From Microbulbifer litoralis (GTDB taxonomy: Bacteria; Pseudomonadota; Gammaproteobacteria; Pseudomonadales; Cellvibrionaceae): DNA of 64,000 nt. This document shows, one piece after another, positions 63,750 through 64,000 of the stretch. The stretch lies in contig NZ_JALKCV010000001.1 in the NCBI RefSeq assembly GCF_023634065.1, forward strand, positions 771,209 through 835,208. The letters run 5' to 3'. The number at the start of each line of letters is the position of its first letter. The stretch's first letter is position 1. Both the position numbers and the translations under genes were made by a program. Under the pieces are notes generated by a model. It did not search any database, was not told the origin of the DNA, and saw nothing but the letters and a program-made list of their open reading frames with translations.

Positions 63750-64000
63750 ATGCCAAAAATCACCGCCGCCCGGGTCATCATCACCTGCCCCGGCCGCAAT
63801 TTCGTCACCCTGAAAATCGAGACCGACACCGGCGTCTACGGTGTCGGCGACGCGACCCTGAACGGCCGCGAACTGGCCGTGGCCAGTTACCTCGAGGACC
63901 ATGTGGTCCCGTGCCTGATCGGCCGCGAGGCGCACAACATCGAGGACACCTGGCAGTACCTGTACCGCGGCGCCGACAGGCGCCGCGGCCCCGTCCCCCG
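63750..64000 (+). CDS. Mannonate dehydratase-like enolase-superfamily enzyme (ManD/RspA), partial
   Basis: The first 83 residues only, cut by the window edge. The sequence [66 protein letters not shown] (in parts) is that of the ManD family, which dehydrates D-mannonate (or gluconate in some members) to 2-keto-3-deoxy acids. Mannonate comes from glucuronate, fitting the GH67 neighbour. A short stretch at residues 74-83 ([10 protein letters not shown]) differs from the usual family sequence. AGGAAAG lies 7 bases upstream of the ATG. Confidence 0.85.
   Translation, partial: MPKITAARVIITCPGRNFVTLKIETDTGVYGVGDATLNGRELAVASYLEDHVVPCLIGREAHNIEDTWQYLYRGADRRRGPVP

Overview
The window reads as part of the chromosome of a GC-rich, carbohydrate-degrading marine-type gammaproteobacterium. 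It most resembles the Microbulbifer/Cellvibrio group. That placement is inferred from gene content: two TonB-dependent receptors of the Xanthomonas/Caulobacter/Cellvibrio type, xylan-side-chain glycosidases, a tryptophan-halogenase/SapC/cupin module, and several palindromic repeat families. I saw no rRNA, tRNA, CRISPR array, integrase or transposase. Two genes are cut by the window edges, at 1 and at 64000.

Layout, left to right. 1-1.5 kb: an MBL-fold lipoprotein divergent from a TetR regulator, with two matching operators between them. 1.5-5.4 kb: a copper/metal export cluster (SO_0444/ArsP-like permease, CopA, cupredoxin) with a MerR-type promoter in front of copA. 5.5-11.4 kb: an MFS exporter with a SufR-like cysteine-rich regulator, a NERD-helicase, and a four-repeat DnaT-like protein overlapping a lambda-P-like helicase loader. 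11.5-20.6 kb: housekeeping and stress genes (outer-membrane barrel, Arc/SPFH pair, SDR/VOC, DUF2750, RlmD, YgjP-type metalloprotease, thioesterase, DUF2799 lipoprotein, YcbL-like MBL, alpha/beta-hydrolase-like protein). 20.9-25.5 kb: a MalT-like activator and a GH13 alpha-glucosidase separated by a gap with an exact MalT-box match.

25.6-29.4 kb: SRPBCC, VOC, a MerR regulator with a carboxymuconolactone decarboxylase behind a classical 19-bp-spacer promoter, and an MFS exporter. 30-36.5 kb: a TonB receptor, a large secreted metallophosphoesterase and an SGNH hydrolase, with two copies of a palindromic element flanking the phosphoesterase. 36.7-45 kb: accessory metabolism (SDRs, MFS, two LysR regulators, DHFR-like reductase, quinol monooxygenase, VOC, GNAT, SnoaL-like). 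45.4-47.5 kb: an L,D-transpeptidase and a sodium:alanine symporter.

47.6-64 kb looks like a glucuronoxylan utilisation locus. A TonB receptor is followed by a tight operon (SapC, JmjC-type cupin, flavin-dependent tryptophan halogenase, DUF6445) and a LacI regulator. Divergent from these are GH67 alpha-glucuronidase on one side and GH3, GH43, DUF4380 and a mannonate-dehydratase-like enzyme on the other. Two LacI-type palindromes, one before the receptor and one in the GH67/GH3 divergent gap, suggest one regulon. The glycosidases would free xylose/arabinose and (methyl)glucuronate, and the last gene would process the mannonate derived from glucuronate. The role of the halogenase module in such loci is not established and is the most interesting part of the window.
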